In this document: positions 34,895 through 43,212 of the stretch, in pieces
Numbering within the stretch: the first letter of the stretch is position 1
Layout of the letters: each line of letters begins with the position of its first letter
NCBI RefSeq assembly: GCF_016863435.1
Contig: NZ_BOOW01000018.1
Span: forward strand, 1 to 64,000
DNA: 64,000 bases
Source: Sinosporangium siamense
GTDB lineage: Bacteria; Actinomycetota; Actinomycetes; Streptosporangiales; Streptosporangiaceae
Direction: 5' to 3'
Translations under genes and position numbers: made by a program
Notes under the pieces: model-generated
Database searches by the model: none
The model's input: only the letters and a program-made list of their open reading frames with translations
Told to the model about the DNA's origin: nothing

Positions 34895-34978
34895 ATGAGC
34901 CAGGGCCAGAACCTGACGAAGCGCATGCATGTGGACTTCGGTCACGTGGTCAGCGCGCAGTGTTGTCGCAAGCCGTAG
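34895..34978 (+). CDS. Cysteine-containing leader peptide (attenuator uORF)
   Basis: 27 codons, no ribosome site. The C-terminal part reads MHVDFGHVVSAQCCRKP, with Cys-Cys (TGT TGT) four codons before the stop. Short leader peptides of the MHVDL..ASAxC type precede sulfur genes in many actinomycetes, and in mycobacteria leaderless poly-Cys ORFs are reported to sense cysteine shortage through ribosome behaviour at the Cys codons. Here it stands upstream of a sulfonate-type transport operon, as that model expects. Too short to be seen by standard gene callers. Confidence 0.7.
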   Translation: MSQGQNLTKRMHVDFGHVVSAQCCRKP

Positions 34979-35167
34979 AGCGCGACCTCAGAGACCGTCG
35001 ATCGGTGGTGCGTCGCGCGCTCAGCCCGGACGTCCACGTCTAAAAGCCGTCCCCCAGCTCTCACCGGCAGCTCCTCAGAGCCGTACGTGGCGTGATCCCG
35101 CTGAGCCCCGCCCTTTCCCATCTCCAGCGACCATCAGCCATCCAATCCCGCTATGTCCCCCGACTCA

Positions 35168-35232
35168 GGGATCCCCCACAGGATGCTCAGGCACCTCGCC
35201 TAGGGATCCCCCACCCCGGGATCCCCATTTTT
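35168..35232 (+). promoter_or_regulatory. Possible attenuator: three self-complementary GGGATCCC copies
   Basis: GGGATCCC occurs at 35168, 35203 and 35218. The sequence is its own reverse complement, so any two copies can pair. Copies 2 and 3 form a 7-base-loop hairpin followed by ATTTTTC, which looks like a Rho-independent terminator. Copies 1 and 2 would form the alternative antiterminator. It lies between the leader peptide and the first structural gene, 60 bases before the latter. The 190-base distance to the leader stop is long for classical attenuation. Confidence 0.5.
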
Positions 35233-35290
35233 CGGGACATGGCGTGGGTCGTGCCGGCGATCCGCCGCGCGACAAGTGAGGACGAAACCC

Positions 35291-36346
35291 GTGAAATCCC
35301 TCCGTCATGCCCTAATAGCCACCGTCCTTCTCACGTCCCTGACTGCCTGCGGCGCGTCCGCCGCCACCACAAATGCCGAGACCCTGGAACTCCGCTACCA
35401 AGGCAGCGTCGGCCAGGTCACCCTCCCTGAACTGGCCGAGGACCTCGGCTATCTCGCGCCTGTCAAGCTCAAGTGGATCGGCAACACGATCAGCGGCCCC
35501 CAGGACATCCAGTCCGCCGCCACCGGCCAGACCGACTTCGGCGGCGCGTTCAACGGCGCGATCGTAAAGCTCGTCGCCGCCAAGGCTCCCATCAAGGCCG
35601 TGATCAGCTACTACGGCAGCGACAAAGACTCCTTCCAGGGCTACTACGTCCTGGACAACAGCCCCATCAAGACCGCCCGCGACCTGATCGGCAAAAAGGT
35701 CGGCATGAACACCCTGGGCGCCCACGCCGAAGCCGCCCTGAAGGAATACCTCAAACGCGGCGGCCTCACCCCAGACGAGATCAAGCAGGTAGAACTGGTC
35801 GTCGTCCCGCCGGTCAACACCGAACAGGGCCTACGGCAAAGCCAGATCGACGTCGCCGTGCTCGGTGGCGTGCTCCGCGACAAGGCCCTGGAACGCGGCG
35901 GGCTACGCACGCTGTTCTCGGACTTCGACCTGTTCGGCCCCTTCTCAGCGGGCAGCTACGTGCTCACCCAGAAGTTCATCGACGAGAACCCGCAGACCGT
36001 CAAGAAGTTCGTCGAAGCCACAGCGAAAGCCATCAAGTGGACACAGGAACGCCCACGCGAAGAGGTCGTGGCGAAGTACAAGGAGATCATCGCCAAGCGC
36101 GGTCGCAGTGAGGACACCACAGCGGTCGGGTTCTGGAAGAGCACGGGCATCGCGGCCCCCGGCGGCGTGATCGCGGAGAAGGAGTTCCAGACCTGGATCG
36201 ACTGGCTGGAACGCGAAGGCGAACTCACACCAGGCCAGGTCAAGGCCTCCGACGTCTACACGAACGCCTACAACCCTCTGGCAGCCAAACGAGTAGCAAC
36301 GCCCGCAGGAACCCCCCAAGCAACGTCCGAAGGACAGTCGCGATGA
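35291..36346 (+). CDS. ABC transporter substrate-binding lipoprotein (sulfonate/taurine/nitrate type)
   Basis: 351 residues with a lipoprotein signal (MKSLRHALIATVLLTSLTAC, lipobox LTAC). The mature protein has the SsuA/TauA/NMT1-like pattern: LRYQGSVGQVTLPELAEDLGYL, TGQTDFGGAFNGAIVKLV, DLIGKKVGMNTLGAHAEAALKEYL. It would capture the substrate outside the membrane and hand it to the permease encoded two genes on. The GTG at 35291 is preferred because GAGG lies 9 bases ahead and the signal peptide is then normal; GTG at 35276 adds five residues. The downstream monooxygenase suggests an organosulfur substrate. Confidence 0.85.
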   Translation: MKSLRHALIATVLLTSLTACGASAATTNAETLELRYQGSVGQVTLPELAEDLGYLAPVKLKWIGNTISGPQDIQSAATGQTDFGGAFNGAIVKLVAAKAPIKAVISYYGSDKDSFQGYYVLDNSPIKTARDLIGKKVGMNTLGAHAEAALKEYLKRGGLTPDEIKQVELVVVPPVNTEQGLRQSQIDVAVLGGVLRDKALERGGLRTLFSDFDLFGPFSAGSYVLTQKFIDENPQTVKKFVEATAKAIKWTQERPREEVVAKYKEIIAKRGRSEDTTAVGFWKSTGIAAPGGVIAEKEFQTWIDWLEREGELTPGQVKASDVYTNAYNPLAAKRVATPAGTPQATSEGQSR

Positions 36347-37137
36347 CCGCGAAAATCAGCATCAGAGGCGTCACCAAGGACTTCTCCGTACGCGACCACG
36401 ACGAACCGTTCACCGCCCTCCACGACATCCACCTCGACGTGCGCACGGGGGAGTTCCTCACCCTGGTGGGCCCCAGCGGATGCGGCAAATCCACCCTGCT
36501 CGACCTGCTCGCCGGACTCACGGCGCCAACGCACGGCGAGATCCTGCTCGACGGAGTCCCGATCGAGGGGCCGGGACTCGACCGCGGAATCGTGTTCCAG
36601 CAATATGCCCTCTTTCCCTGGCGTACGGCTCTCGCCAACGTCGAGTTCGGCCTGGAGGCCAAGGACACGAAGAAGCGTGAGCGGCGAGAGCGGGCGCGGC
36701 ACTTCCTGGACCTGGTCGGCCTGAGCGGGTTCGCCGAACGTTATCCCCACGAGTTGTCGGGCGGAATGCGGCAACGGGTGGCGATCGCGCGCAGTCTCGC
36801 GTTCGACCCGGATGTGCTGTTGATGGACGAACCCTTCGCGGCGCTCGATGCGCAGACACGGGAGACCTTGCAGGAGGAACTCCTCCGCATCTGGGAGAAG
36901 ACCCAGAAGACGGTCGTCTTCATCACCCACGGCATCGACGAAGCGGTCTATCTCGGGCAGCGGGTCGCCGTCATGACGTCGCGCCCAGGCCGCATCAAGC
37001 ATGTGCTCGATGTCGAGTTCGAGGCACGAGAGGGTGATCTGCGGGCGGACGCCAGGTTTGGGGACTATCGCCACGTGGTGTGGACCCTCCTGCGCGACGA
37101 GGTGGCGGCGGCACGGCAGGAGGCCCCCGTTGGTTAG
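36343..37137 (+). CDS. ABC transporter ATP-binding protein (SsuB/TauB type)
   Basis: 264 residues. Walker A GPSGCGKST, Q-loop FQQYALFPWRT, ABC signature LSGGMRQRV, Walker B VLLMDEPFAALD and the switch His in FITHGIDEAV are all present, so it is complete and active-looking. It powers uptake with the flanking substrate-binding protein and permease. Its start overlaps the preceding stop by 4 bases (ATGA). Confidence 0.93.
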   Translation: MTAKISIRGVTKDFSVRDHDEPFTALHDIHLDVRTGEFLTLVGPSGCGKSTLLDLLAGLTAPTHGEILLDGVPIEGPGLDRGIVFQQYALFPWRTALANVEFGLEAKDTKKRERRERARHFLDLVGLSGFAERYPHELSGGMRQRVAIARSLAFDPDVLLMDEPFAALDAQTRETLQEELLRIWEKTQKTVVFITHGIDEAVYLGQRVAVMTSRPGRIKHVLDVEFEAREGDLRADARFGDYRHVVWTLLRDEVAAARQEAPVG

Positions 37138-38047
37138 CGTCAGCACCCCCACGACCACGGCGCCGCAGCTCGCCACCCCTCCGACAGAAGCTCCGACAGA
37201 AGCTCCGACAGAAGCTCCGACGGAAGCTCCGACGGAAGCTCTGGCAAAAGCTCCGGCAAAAGCCCCCACGTCACGTACGGCGAAGCCTGCAGTGCACCTC
37301 CTGAAAGGACTGCGGCGAGTCGCAGCAATCACACTGCTCGCCGTGGTCTGGGAGGTGTTGCCCAGAACCGGCGTCGTCGACCGCACCTTCCTCCCACCCC
37401 TGTCCGAGGTGCTGACCGCCCTGGCCAACCTGGCGGCAACCGGCGAACTCCTCGACCACACGCAGGCCAGCCTCGGCAGATCCCTAGCCGGATTCGGCCT
37501 GGCGATCGCCCTGGCCATCCCCCTAGGCCTGCTGATCGGCTGGTATCGCCCCCTCGCGGACTTTCTCAACCCCCTCCTGGAGTTGTTCCGCAACACGGCC
37601 ACCCTCGCGCTCCTGCCCGTGTTTGTGCTGCTCCTCGGTCTGGGCGAGACATCGAAGATCGCCATCATCCTCTATGCCGCCGCCTGGCCGATCCTGCTCA
37701 ACACGATCGCGGGTGTGCGCGGCGTGGATCCGCTCCTGATCAAGTCGGCGCGATCCCTGGGACTCCCGGCACACCGGCTGTTTCAGAAGGTGATCCTGCC
37801 CGCCTCCGTGCCCACGATCTTCACAGGCATACGGCTCGCCGGAGCCTACTCGATGCTCGTCCTGGTGGCCGCCGAGATGGTCGGGGCGAAGGCCGGGCTT
37901 GGCTATCTCATCAACTACGCCCAGTTCAACTTCCGCGTACACGACATGTACGCCGGCATCATCACGATCTCCGTACTGGGCCTGCTTTTCAACGTGCTCC
38001 TCGCCTCGCTGGAGCGCCGATTCTCAACGTGGAGGGCCACCTCATGA
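37130..38047 (+). CDS. ABC transporter permease (SsuC/TauC type) with TEAP-repeat N-terminus
   Basis: 305 residues. About six transmembrane helices follow a ~50-residue soluble N-terminus, and the permease EAA loop reads ILLNTIAGVRGVDPLLIKSARSLG. The N-terminus contains a repeated P-T-E-A tetrapeptide drifting into A-K-A-P. TTG at 37130 is preferred as start: GGAGG lies 6 bases upstream and the gene then overlaps the ATPase gene by 8 bases. The frame stays open further upstream without homology. Confidence 0.85.
   Translation: MVSVSTPTTTAPQLATPPTEAPTEAPTEAPTEAPTEALAKAPAKAPTSRTAKPAVHLLKGLRRVAAITLLAVVWEVLPRTGVVDRTFLPPLSEVLTALANLAATGELLDHTQASLGRSLAGFGLAIALAIPLGLLIGWYRPLADFLNPLLELFRNTATLALLPVFVLLLGLGETSKIAIILYAAAWPILLNTIAGVRGVDPLLIKSARSLGLPAHRLFQKVILPASVPTIFTGIRLAGAYSMLVLVAAEMVGAKAGLGYLINYAQFNFRVHDMYAGIITISVLGLLFNVLLASLERRFSTWRATS
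37181..37264 (+). repeat. 12-bp tandem repeat inside the permease gene
   Basis: Seven adjoining 12-base units of the type CCGACAGAAGCT. The first three are identical, the next two differ by one base, and the last two are more diverged. They encode the tetrapeptide repeat at the permease N-terminus. Unit length is a multiple of three, so copy changes keep the frame. Confidence 0.9.
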
Positions 38048-39366
38048 CAGACTCCCGCAGGCTTCACTTGAACGCCTTTCTCCTCAACGTCGGACACCAC
38101 GAAGCCGCCTGGCGGCACGCCGACAGCGATCCCTCCGGGGTGACCGATCTGCGGCACTTCCAGGAGCTGGCGCGTACGGCGGAGCGCGGCAGGCTCGACT
38201 CCGTCTTCCTGGCCGACGGCCTGGCCCTCTGGAACGACGTACGGCACGGCGCGGCAGGCGGCCTCGAACCGCTGACGTTGTTGTCGGCGCTGGCGGCGGT
38301 GACCGAGCACATCGGCCTGATCGCGACGGTCTCCACGACCTATAACGAACCCTTCCATCTCGCTCGGAAGTTCGCCTCGCTCGATCATCTGAGCGGCGGG
38401 CGCGCCGGGTGGAACATCGTGACATCGGCGGGTGAGGCGGAGGCCGAGAACTTCGGCAGGGAACGCCCGGCACACGCCGACCGCTACGCGCGGGCCGATG
38501 AGTTCCTGGAGGTGGTGAAGCGACTCTGGGACAGCTGGGACGACGACGCGATCGTGGCGGATCGGGTGGCGGGGCACTACGCGGACCCGGCGAAGATTCA
38601 CCCCGTCAACCACCAAGGGGGATATTTCAAGGTCCGTGGCCCCCTAACCTCGCCGAGATCCCCGCAGGGCTACCCCGTCCTGGTCCAGGCGGGATCGTCG
38701 GAGGACGGCAAGGCGTTCGCCGCCCGCCACGCCGAAGCGGTGTTCACCGCCCAGCAGACCCTCGCCGAGGCCCAGGAGTTCTACGCCGACCTCAAGTCAC
38801 GCCTCGCCGCTCATGGGCGCGAGCCGTACGAGGTGAAGGTGTTGCCCGGCATTTCCCCCATCATCGGCAGCACGGAGGCCGAGGCCCGCCGCCTGGAACA
38901 CGAACTCAGCGAGCTGATCATCCCGGAATACGGCATCAAGCAACTGTCCGGCATCTTCGGACACGACCTATCGGGCTACCCCCTCGACGGGCCGCTGCCC
39001 GACCTGCCACCTGTGCCCGACGGCCAGCAGAGCCGCGTCAAACTGGTCACCGACCTGGCCCGCCGGGACAGTCTCACCATCCGCCAGCTGCTCGGCCGTC
39101 TCGCCGGCGGGCGTGGGCACCGGGTCGTCGTGGGCACACCCGAGCAGATCGCCGACCAGCTCCAGGAGTGGTTCGGCAACGGCGCGGCGGACGGTTTCAA
39201 CATCATGCCGCCGCTGCTCCCCAGCGGTCTCACCGACTTCGTCGACCACGTCGTGCCCGAGTTGCAGAGGCGCGAACTGTTCCGCACCGAATACGAGGGT
39301 TCCACGCTGCGCGATCACTACGGCCTGCCCCGCCCGGCCGCGCGCCGTCTGGCGGTGGCGTCATGA
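38044..39366 (+). CDS. FMN-dependent monooxygenase, NtaA/SnaA/DszA family
   Basis: 440 residues of the bacterial luciferase-like fold. Diagnostic stretches are LDSVFLADGLALW, VSTTYNEPFHLARKFASLDHLSGGRAGWNIVTS, NFGRERPAHADRYARADEFLEVV and YPVLVQAGSSEDGKAFAARHAE. The family includes DszA (dibenzothiophene sulfone) and nitrilotriacetate monooxygenases, and uses reduced FMN from a separate reductase. Two such reductases follow directly. In this operon it probably splits a C-S bond of the imported compound. Starts inside the permease stop (ATGA). Confidence 0.9.
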   Translation: MTDSRRLHLNAFLLNVGHHEAAWRHADSDPSGVTDLRHFQELARTAERGRLDSVFLADGLALWNDVRHGAAGGLEPLTLLSALAAVTEHIGLIATVSTTYNEPFHLARKFASLDHLSGGRAGWNIVTSAGEAEAENFGRERPAHADRYARADEFLEVVKRLWDSWDDDAIVADRVAGHYADPAKIHPVNHQGGYFKVRGPLTSPRSPQGYPVLVQAGSSEDGKAFAARHAEAVFTAQQTLAEAQEFYADLKSRLAAHGREPYEVKVLPGISPIIGSTEAEARRLEHELSELIIPEYGIKQLSGIFGHDLSGYPLDGPLPDLPPVPDGQQSRVKLVTDLARRDSLTIRQLLGRLAGGRGHRVVVGTPEQIADQLQEWFGNGAADGFNIMPPLLPSGLTDFVDHVVPELQRRELFRTEYEGSTLRDHYGLPRPAARRLAVAS

Positions 39367-39884
39367 GCCTCGTGACGGTGGTGGGCAACCCGAAGCCGGC
39401 TTCCCGGACATACGGCGTGGCGGTCGCGGCAGGCGAGGCCCTGGCCCGCGACCTCGGGTACGGCACCGCCCCCGAGGTCGTGGACCTCGCGGCGCTCGCC
39501 CCCACGCTGCTCGCCCCCTCCCCGGCGGCGGCGGTCGAGGTGGCGATCGACCTGGTCAAGGGGGCCGATGTGCTTCTCGTGGCGAGCCCCACCTACAAGG
39601 GCACCTATACGGGGTTGCTCAAGGTGTTCCTCGACCGGCTGCCCCCTGGCGTGCTGGTGGACAAGATCGCGCTGCCCCTCCTCGTGGTGGGCGACGCACG
39701 GCACGCGCTCGCGGTGGAGGTGCATTTGCGTCCGTTGCTCGTCGAACTGGGCGCCGCCGTACCGACCCCCGGGCTGGCCCTGCTGGAGGCCGATTTCCTG
39801 AAATCGGACGAGGTGGTGTCGCGGTGGGCGGCGAAGATCGGGCCGCAGGTGGCGGCGCTCCGCGGAGGGCAGGTGAGAGTCTGA
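39363..39884 (+). CDS. NAD(P)H-dependent FMN reductase (SsuE/MsuE type)
   Basis: 173 residues. The flavodoxin-like start SLVTVVGNPKPASRTYGVA and the motif LLVASPTYKGTYTGLLKVFLDRLP match the NADPH-dependent FMN reductase family. It would supply FMNH2 to the neighbouring monooxygenase. The start overlaps the monooxygenase stop (ATGA) and its stop overlaps the next start (TGATG). Confidence 0.9.
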   Translation: MSLVTVVGNPKPASRTYGVAVAAGEALARDLGYGTAPEVVDLAALAPTLLAPSPAAAVEVAIDLVKGADVLLVASPTYKGTYTGLLKVFLDRLPPGVLVDKIALPLLVVGDARHALAVEVHLRPLLVELGAAVPTPGLALLEADFLKSDEVVSRWAAKIGPQVAALRGGQVRV

Positions 39885-40405
39885 TGACCGAGATGTTGAA
39901 CGAGCGTGTGGCGGAGGCCAGGCCGGTGGACGACGCCCGGTTCAAGCGGGCTCTCGCCGTACACGCCGCCGGGGTTGTGGTGATCACCGCACGGGTGCAG
40001 GGGGTGCCGGTCGGGTTGACGGCGACGTCGTTCTCGTCGGTGAGTCTCAGCCCGCCGCTTGTGTCCTTCTTCGTGGACGCCGCCTCCAGCACATGGCGGC
40101 GATTGCGGGAGGCCGATCATTTCGCGGTTAACGTGCTCGCCAGTGATCAGGCGGAGGTGGCGGCGAGGTTCGCCCGTAAGAACATCGACCGTTTCGCCCC
40201 GCCGACGAGCTGGCAGCCGGGTCCCCTCGGGGTGCCGCTGCTCGACGGGGCGCCGGCTCACCTGGTGTGCGCGCCGTACTCGACGGTGGAGATCGGCGAT
40301 CACAACCTGGTGGTCGGCCTGGTGACGGACACGAGTGTGGCCGGGCAGGGGCGTCCACTCCTCTACCACCAGGGGAGGTTCGGGCGGTTCATCCCGCACC
40401 TGTAG
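39884..40405 (+). CDS. Flavin reductase (FMN-binding split barrel, HpaC/DszD-like)
   Basis: 173 residues. The motif GVVVITARVQGVPVGLTATSFSSVSLSPPLVSFFV is characteristic of flavin reductase-like split-barrel proteins, and C-terminal GDHNLVVGLV closes the domain. It is a second, structurally unrelated source of reduced flavin for the same monooxygenase, which is unusual but seen in other desulfurisation clusters. Last gene of the operon; it converges on the PucR gene with only 23 bases between stops. Confidence 0.9.
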   Translation: MTEMLNERVAEARPVDDARFKRALAVHAAGVVVITARVQGVPVGLTATSFSSVSLSPPLVSFFVDAASSTWRRLREADHFAVNVLASDQAEVAARFARKNIDRFAPPTSWQPGPLGVPLLDGAPAHLVCAPYSTVEIGDHNLVVGLVTDTSVAGQGRPLLYHQGRFGRFIPHL

Positions 40406-40428
40406 CACTACAGGTGGCAGGGGGAGGC

Positions 40429-42003
40429 CTACGGCGTCAGCCGGAGAGCCAGCCGGAGGGCGAGGCGGTCGTGCGGGTCGTCGAGGTCGACGTTGAGCAG
40501 GGAACGAATGCGCTGCAACCGCTGGATCACGGTGTTCCGGTGGAGATGAAGGGCCACCGCGGTCTGGGAGACGTTCGACTCGGTGTCGAGATATGTCCTC
40601 AATGTGCTGATGAGCTGCCCCGAAGGGTCCGCGTCGCGGATCGGATCGGTCAGGCTCGCGACGACGTCCCGGGCCGCGCCGTCGGGAAGCCATGTGCGCA
40701 CCAGACGGCTCGCGGTCATCGCGTCGGACCGCCGTACGACGGCCCGCCCCTGCTGGGCCTCGGCGAACGCCAGGGCGTGCCGGGCGTCGGCGAGGGAGAG
40801 GGCGAGCCCGCGCGGTCCCTCGTGCGGGTCGCCGATCCCGGCACGCAGCCGGAGGCGGGGATATCCCCTCTCGATCTCCGCGAGTGCCGCATGGACGCTA
40901 CCGGCCAGTGCCGCCACCTGGCCGGTGTCCGGTGTGGCGGTGGTCGTCGTCCAGAAGACGACGGCCTGCCCGGTGTCGACCGGCCGGGTGTGCACACCGC
41001 TGGTTTCGAGGGCTTGAGCGAGTGATCGGGTGAGGGCCGGTGGCGGCAGGTCGGCGGGGCTGCCGATCGCCCGCACTTGAACGGCGAGATGCCACCCCAC
41101 CAGCTGCCATCCGAGGGCCGCGGCGCGTTCGATGTCGGCGAGCCCCACGTCGTCGCATTTGCGGAGCAGGTCGTCGAGCAAGAGGCCGGCTTCGCGGTTC
41201 TCCCGCTCGTAGGCCAGGGACGCCTGGGCGAGGTGGCCGGCGAGTGCGAGTGCGGCGATCCGCAGGGAGGTGAGGACATAGCCGGAATGGGCGTCCAGCC
41301 CGTACGGCACGCGCACGCCGAGCCAGAGCCGAGGCCGGTCCGTCGCGGACGGGAAGCCGGCGACGATCACGAAGGTTCCCTCCGCTCCGGCTTCCACGAT
41401 CATGTCCCGGGGAGCGGCGCGCCCGTCGAACGAGCGCAGCAGTTCGGCCAGGTAGTCGGGCGGCGCGAGGGTGGGGCCGGCGATCGAGTGGCCGTCGAGG
41501 CCGACCAAGGCGACCGGGAAGGCGATCAACCGGGCCAGGCGGCCCACGAGGTCGCCCACGTCGCGCACGGGGTTCATCATGCTTTCGCTCACGGTGCGGA
41601 TCACGCCGACACCGACGAGTTCGGGATTGCGGACAAGCCGCTCGATACGTGAGCACAGTCCCCGGGGGTCGAGGTCGGGTTCGCGCCAGAGCACGATGCG
41701 GAACTGCTCCGCCAGCCGGCGGGTGGGGGAGGGCAGTTCGCCGGTGCCGGCGTCCACCACCACGCAGCTCACCCGTACGGCTGCCGCGCGGCGGATGATC
41801 AGGTCCAGGGCGACGTCGCCACCGGCTGCGATCTGCCTGGGCACGATGAGGAGCGCTCCGGGGTGCAACGTCTCGATCTCCTCAAGTCCGGAGAGGATCA
41901 CGACGGCACTGACCGGGCGGTGTGCGGCCCTATCCCCACCGATAAGGCTTTCGCGGGCGTTTCGTCCAGCGAAGGTCTGTGCGATGGCACCCACGTTCAG
42001 CAT
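40429..42003 (-). CDS. PucR-family transcriptional regulator
   Basis: 524 residues. An N-terminal PucR purine-catabolism domain (LNVGAIAQTFAGRN ... GALLIVPRQIAAGGD) is followed by a GAF-like middle part. The C-terminal PucR helix-turn-helix reads LRTYLDTESNVSQTAVALHLHRNTVIQRLQRI. Family members sense small nitrogen compounds and often activate adjacent degradation genes. It is divergent from the DUF917/hydantoinase cluster with 123 bases between starts, so it most likely controls that cluster through the palindrome at 42062-42075. Confidence 0.88.
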   Translation of the reverse strand: MLNVGAIAQTFAGRNARESLIGGDRAAHRPVSAVVILSGLEEIETLHPGALLIVPRQIAAGGDVALDLIIRRAAAVRVSCVVVDAGTGELPSPTRRLAEQFRIVLWREPDLDPRGLCSRIERLVRNPELVGVGVIRTVSESMMNPVRDVGDLVGRLARLIAFPVALVGLDGHSIAGPTLAPPDYLAELLRSFDGRAAPRDMIVEAGAEGTFVIVAGFPSATDRPRLWLGVRVPYGLDAHSGYVLTSLRIAALALAGHLAQASLAYERENREAGLLLDDLLRKCDDVGLADIERAAALGWQLVGWHLAVQVRAIGSPADLPPPALTRSLAQALETSGVHTRPVDTGQAVVFWTTTTATPDTGQVAALAGSVHAALAEIERGYPRLRLRAGIGDPHEGPRGLALSLADARHALAFAEAQQGRAVVRRSDAMTASRLVRTWLPDGAARDVVASLTDPIRDADPSGQLISTLRTYLDTESNVSQTAVALHLHRNTVIQRLQRIRSLLNVDLDDPHDRLALRLALRLTP

Positions 42004-42061
42004 GGTGGCTCACCTGCGCCTACATCTCGGAAAACTGCTCAGTGTGGGGGAAAAGTGTATG

Positions 42062-42075
42062 CACTGTGCACAGTG
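42062..42075. promoter_or_regulatory. Perfect palindrome between PucR and DUF917 genes
   Basis: CACTGTGCACAGTG is a perfect 14-base palindrome placed midway in the 123-base divergent intergenic stretch. It is the best candidate for the PucR-family operator here. Confidence 0.5.
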
Positions 42076-42126
42076 ACGATGCCTCCTCACCTGCGCAATG
42101 CTTCACGGAAGCAAAGGGAGCAGCCC

Positions 42127-43212
42127 ATGAGATTCACGGCTGACGATGTGGCGCCGATGGCGCTCGGCGCCGCGGTCCTAGGCGGCGGGGGTGGCGGTGA
42201 GCCGTTCCTCGCCGAGGTGATGTTGAGGGAAGCGCTCGGTGAGAGCGGGACGATCGAGATCGTCACAGTCGATCAGCTCGACGCCGATGCCGAAGTCGCG
42301 CCCTTTGTGCTCTTGGGCTCGCCCCACGCCCTCTCCGAGAAGCTGCTGGGCCTCGCCGAGCCGTCCATCGTGTTCGCCGGCGAGCCGCTTCGCAGCCGCA
42401 GGCCGTCGGCGGTCATGTCGTACGAGACGGCCGGGATCAACGCCCTCTACCCGCTGGCAGCCGCGGCGCTGCTGGGGGTTCCCTGCGTGGACGCCGATTT
42501 CTGCGGGCGCGGTGTGCCGAGCTTCGACCTGTCCGTGCTCGAACTCGACGACGTGCAGTCCGACTCCTATCTGCTGTGCGACCCGAACGGCCGCACCGTC
42601 GTGATCCGGAAGTGGGGCCGGATCTCCGTCGAGCGGCTGGTACGTCCGGTGGTCGAGACCATGGGCTGGCTGGCCGTGCTCAGCACCTCGTCCATGAGTG
42701 CGGAGTTCCTCCGCGCCCACGCCCTTCGCGGGTCGGTGAGCCGGTGCCTCGAACTCGGCCGCGTCTTCAGCGGGCTGGCGGGCCTCGACGACGCATGCGC
42801 CGCACGGCTGCTTGAGCGCTGCGGGAGCGTGCTGATCGGCAGCGGCGTGATCACCGAGCGCCTGGCCACCGCCGACCGCCTCGGCCTCAGGTCCTCCCTG
42901 TCGATCGAACACGACGACGCCGCGGAGGCGCCGCTGCGGCTTGAGGCGCGCAACGAGTTCCACCTGGCCGTGCGAGCCGGCGAGGTCCTCGCCTCGACGC
43001 CCGACATCCTCGTGGTCGCCGACCGGGTGAGCTGGCAGCCGCTGTCGACGGAGGACGCCGCGGTCGACCGCGACGTCCACGTCGTCGCGCTCCCCGCCGA
43101 CGCCCGCTGGCGCACGCGGAAAGGGCTCGCGCTCACGGGTCCCCGCGCGCTCGGCTACGGCCTCGACTACGTCGACTTCTCGGCCGTGGCGACGGGAGGT
43201 GGCGTGCGATGA
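42127..43212 (+). CDS. DUF917-family protein (hydantoinase-associated), copy 1
   Basis: 361 residues. The N-terminal glycine-rich motif AAVLGGGGGGEPF and the end block RWRTRKGLALTGPRALGYGLDY mark the DUF917 family. To my knowledge this family has been renamed after an S-methyl-thiohydantoin desulfurase. Members occur beside hydantoinase/oxoprolinase genes, as here. Substrate not shown. ATG with AAAGGGAG upstream. Its end overlaps the next start by 4 bases. This copy is clearly diverged from copy 2 at 46249. Confidence 0.85.
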   Translation: MRFTADDVAPMALGAAVLGGGGGGEPFLAEVMLREALGESGTIEIVTVDQLDADAEVAPFVLLGSPHALSEKLLGLAEPSIVFAGEPLRSRRPSAVMSYETAGINALYPLAAAALLGVPCVDADFCGRGVPSFDLSVLELDDVQSDSYLLCDPNGRTVVIRKWGRISVERLVRPVVETMGWLAVLSTSSMSAEFLRAHALRGSVSRCLELGRVFSGLAGLDDACAARLLERCGSVLIGSGVITERLATADRLGLRSSLSIEHDDAAEAPLRLEARNEFHLAVRAGEVLASTPDILVVADRVSWQPLSTEDAAVDRDVHVVALPADARWRTRKGLALTGPRALGYGLDYVDFSAVATGGGVR

